A stretch of 35,390 bases of DNA, taken from NCBI GenBank assembly GCA_016741915.1, contig JACVCS010000037.1, positions 1 to 35,390 of the forward strand, written 5' to 3'. The notes under the pieces were generated by a model. That model saw only the letters and a program-made list of their open reading frames with translations, was not told where the DNA came from and searched no databases. The DNA is from Phycisphaerales bacterium (lineage in GTDB: Bacteria > Planctomycetota > Phycisphaerae > Phycisphaerales > UBA1924). Below are positions 35,179-35,390 of this stretch, in pieces (position 1 is the first letter of the stretch; each line of letters starts with the position of its first letter). A program made the translations under genes and the position numbers.

Positions 35179-35262
35179 AAAGCTCAAAGCTCAGCACCCA
35201 AAGCTCAAAGCTCAGCACCCAAAGCTCAAAGCTCAGAACTCAAAGCTCAAATCTCAAACCTC
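35179..35262. repeat. Four-unit 21-bp tandem repeat (AAAGCTC type)
   Basis: Units start at 35179, 35200, 35221 and 35242. The first two are identical and begin AAAGCTCAAAGCTCAGCA; the third and fourth diverge at the end. It has the same 21-bp period as the preceding array but unrelated sequence. It grades into CTCAGCAC-type simple sequence (35294-35351) at the window end. No gene is supported from 34566 to 35390. Confidence 0.85.
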
Positions 35263-35390
35263 AAACCCCTAAGCGCAACTTCGAACACTCCGCACTCAGC
35301 ACCCATCGCTCAGCACTGATCTCCCCCGCCCACCCCCGCTCAGCACTCAGCACAGACTTCACCCCCCTCGGTCTTCCCTCGGTCTTCCTC

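Noticed and set aside
33437-35179. Open frame of 580 codons running from within hrpA into the repeats
   Set aside because: The first part is an Arg/Pro/Ala-rich out-of-frame reading of hrpA and the rest exists only because the 21-bp array keeps all frames open.
1-35390. tRNA or rRNA genes
   Set aside because: No cloverleaf with a GGTTCGAATCC-type arm and no conserved rRNA stretches were noticed on either strand; this was by eye only.

Overview
The window is GC-rich bacterial DNA with densely packed genes, almost all on the + strand. The organism is probably a planctomycete-like or other GC-rich diderm. Evidence for an outer membrane is direct (an Omp85/TpsB barrel, a type VI secretion system). 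The planctomycete suggestion rests only on gene style and on the repeat-rich intergenic DNA at the right end; there is no marker gene to prove it.

Layout. (1) 1-418: a leader with an extreme poly-G tract at 82-184. (2) 419-9684: a two-partner secretion pair, tpsB (POTRA plus 16-stranded-type barrel) followed by tpsA (2327-residue haemagglutinin-like exoprotein with about nine repeats of about 117 residues), closed by a clear terminator at 9722-9757. (3) 10002-21606: a type VI secretion (T6SS) arm in the order tssA, tssB, tssC, hcp, tagJ, tssE, tssF, tssG, clpV. This is the same order as the tssA1-to-clpV1 arm of the Pseudomonas aeruginosa HSI-I locus. (4) 21674-29912: a spike/effector-loading cassette: an unrecognised 350-residue protein, vgrG, a separate small beta-helix spike-like protein, a 139-residue unknown, two DUF2169-type proteins and a PAAR-like protein with a long Gly/Ser tail. 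(5) 29954-30226 (-): a 90-residue hypothetical. (6) 30273-34565: an HrpA-type DEAH RNA helicase. (7) 34566-35390: non-coding, repeat-rich DNA including a 14-unit array with a 21-bp period.

How they fit together. TssB/TssC make the sheath, Hcp the inner tube, TssE/F/G part of the baseplate, TssA the assembly/cap protein, ClpV recycles sheath with TagJ as accessory, and VgrG plus the PAAR-like protein form the tip. DUF2169 proteins are known as adaptors that load effectors on PAAR/VgrG. The genes for the membrane complex (TssJ, TssL, TssM) and for the TssK baseplate connector are not in the window, so the system is either split across the genome or unusual. No classical toxin domain is recognised; the gene at 21674-22726 is the best candidate cargo. 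The TPS pair next door gives a second route for a large adhesin-like protein to the surface.

Two whole-window patterns stand out. The coding strand is G-rich on the left and C-rich on the right although the genes keep the same orientation, and a TGTGGTAC(G/A)CTG element occurs upstream of both tssA and vgrG.
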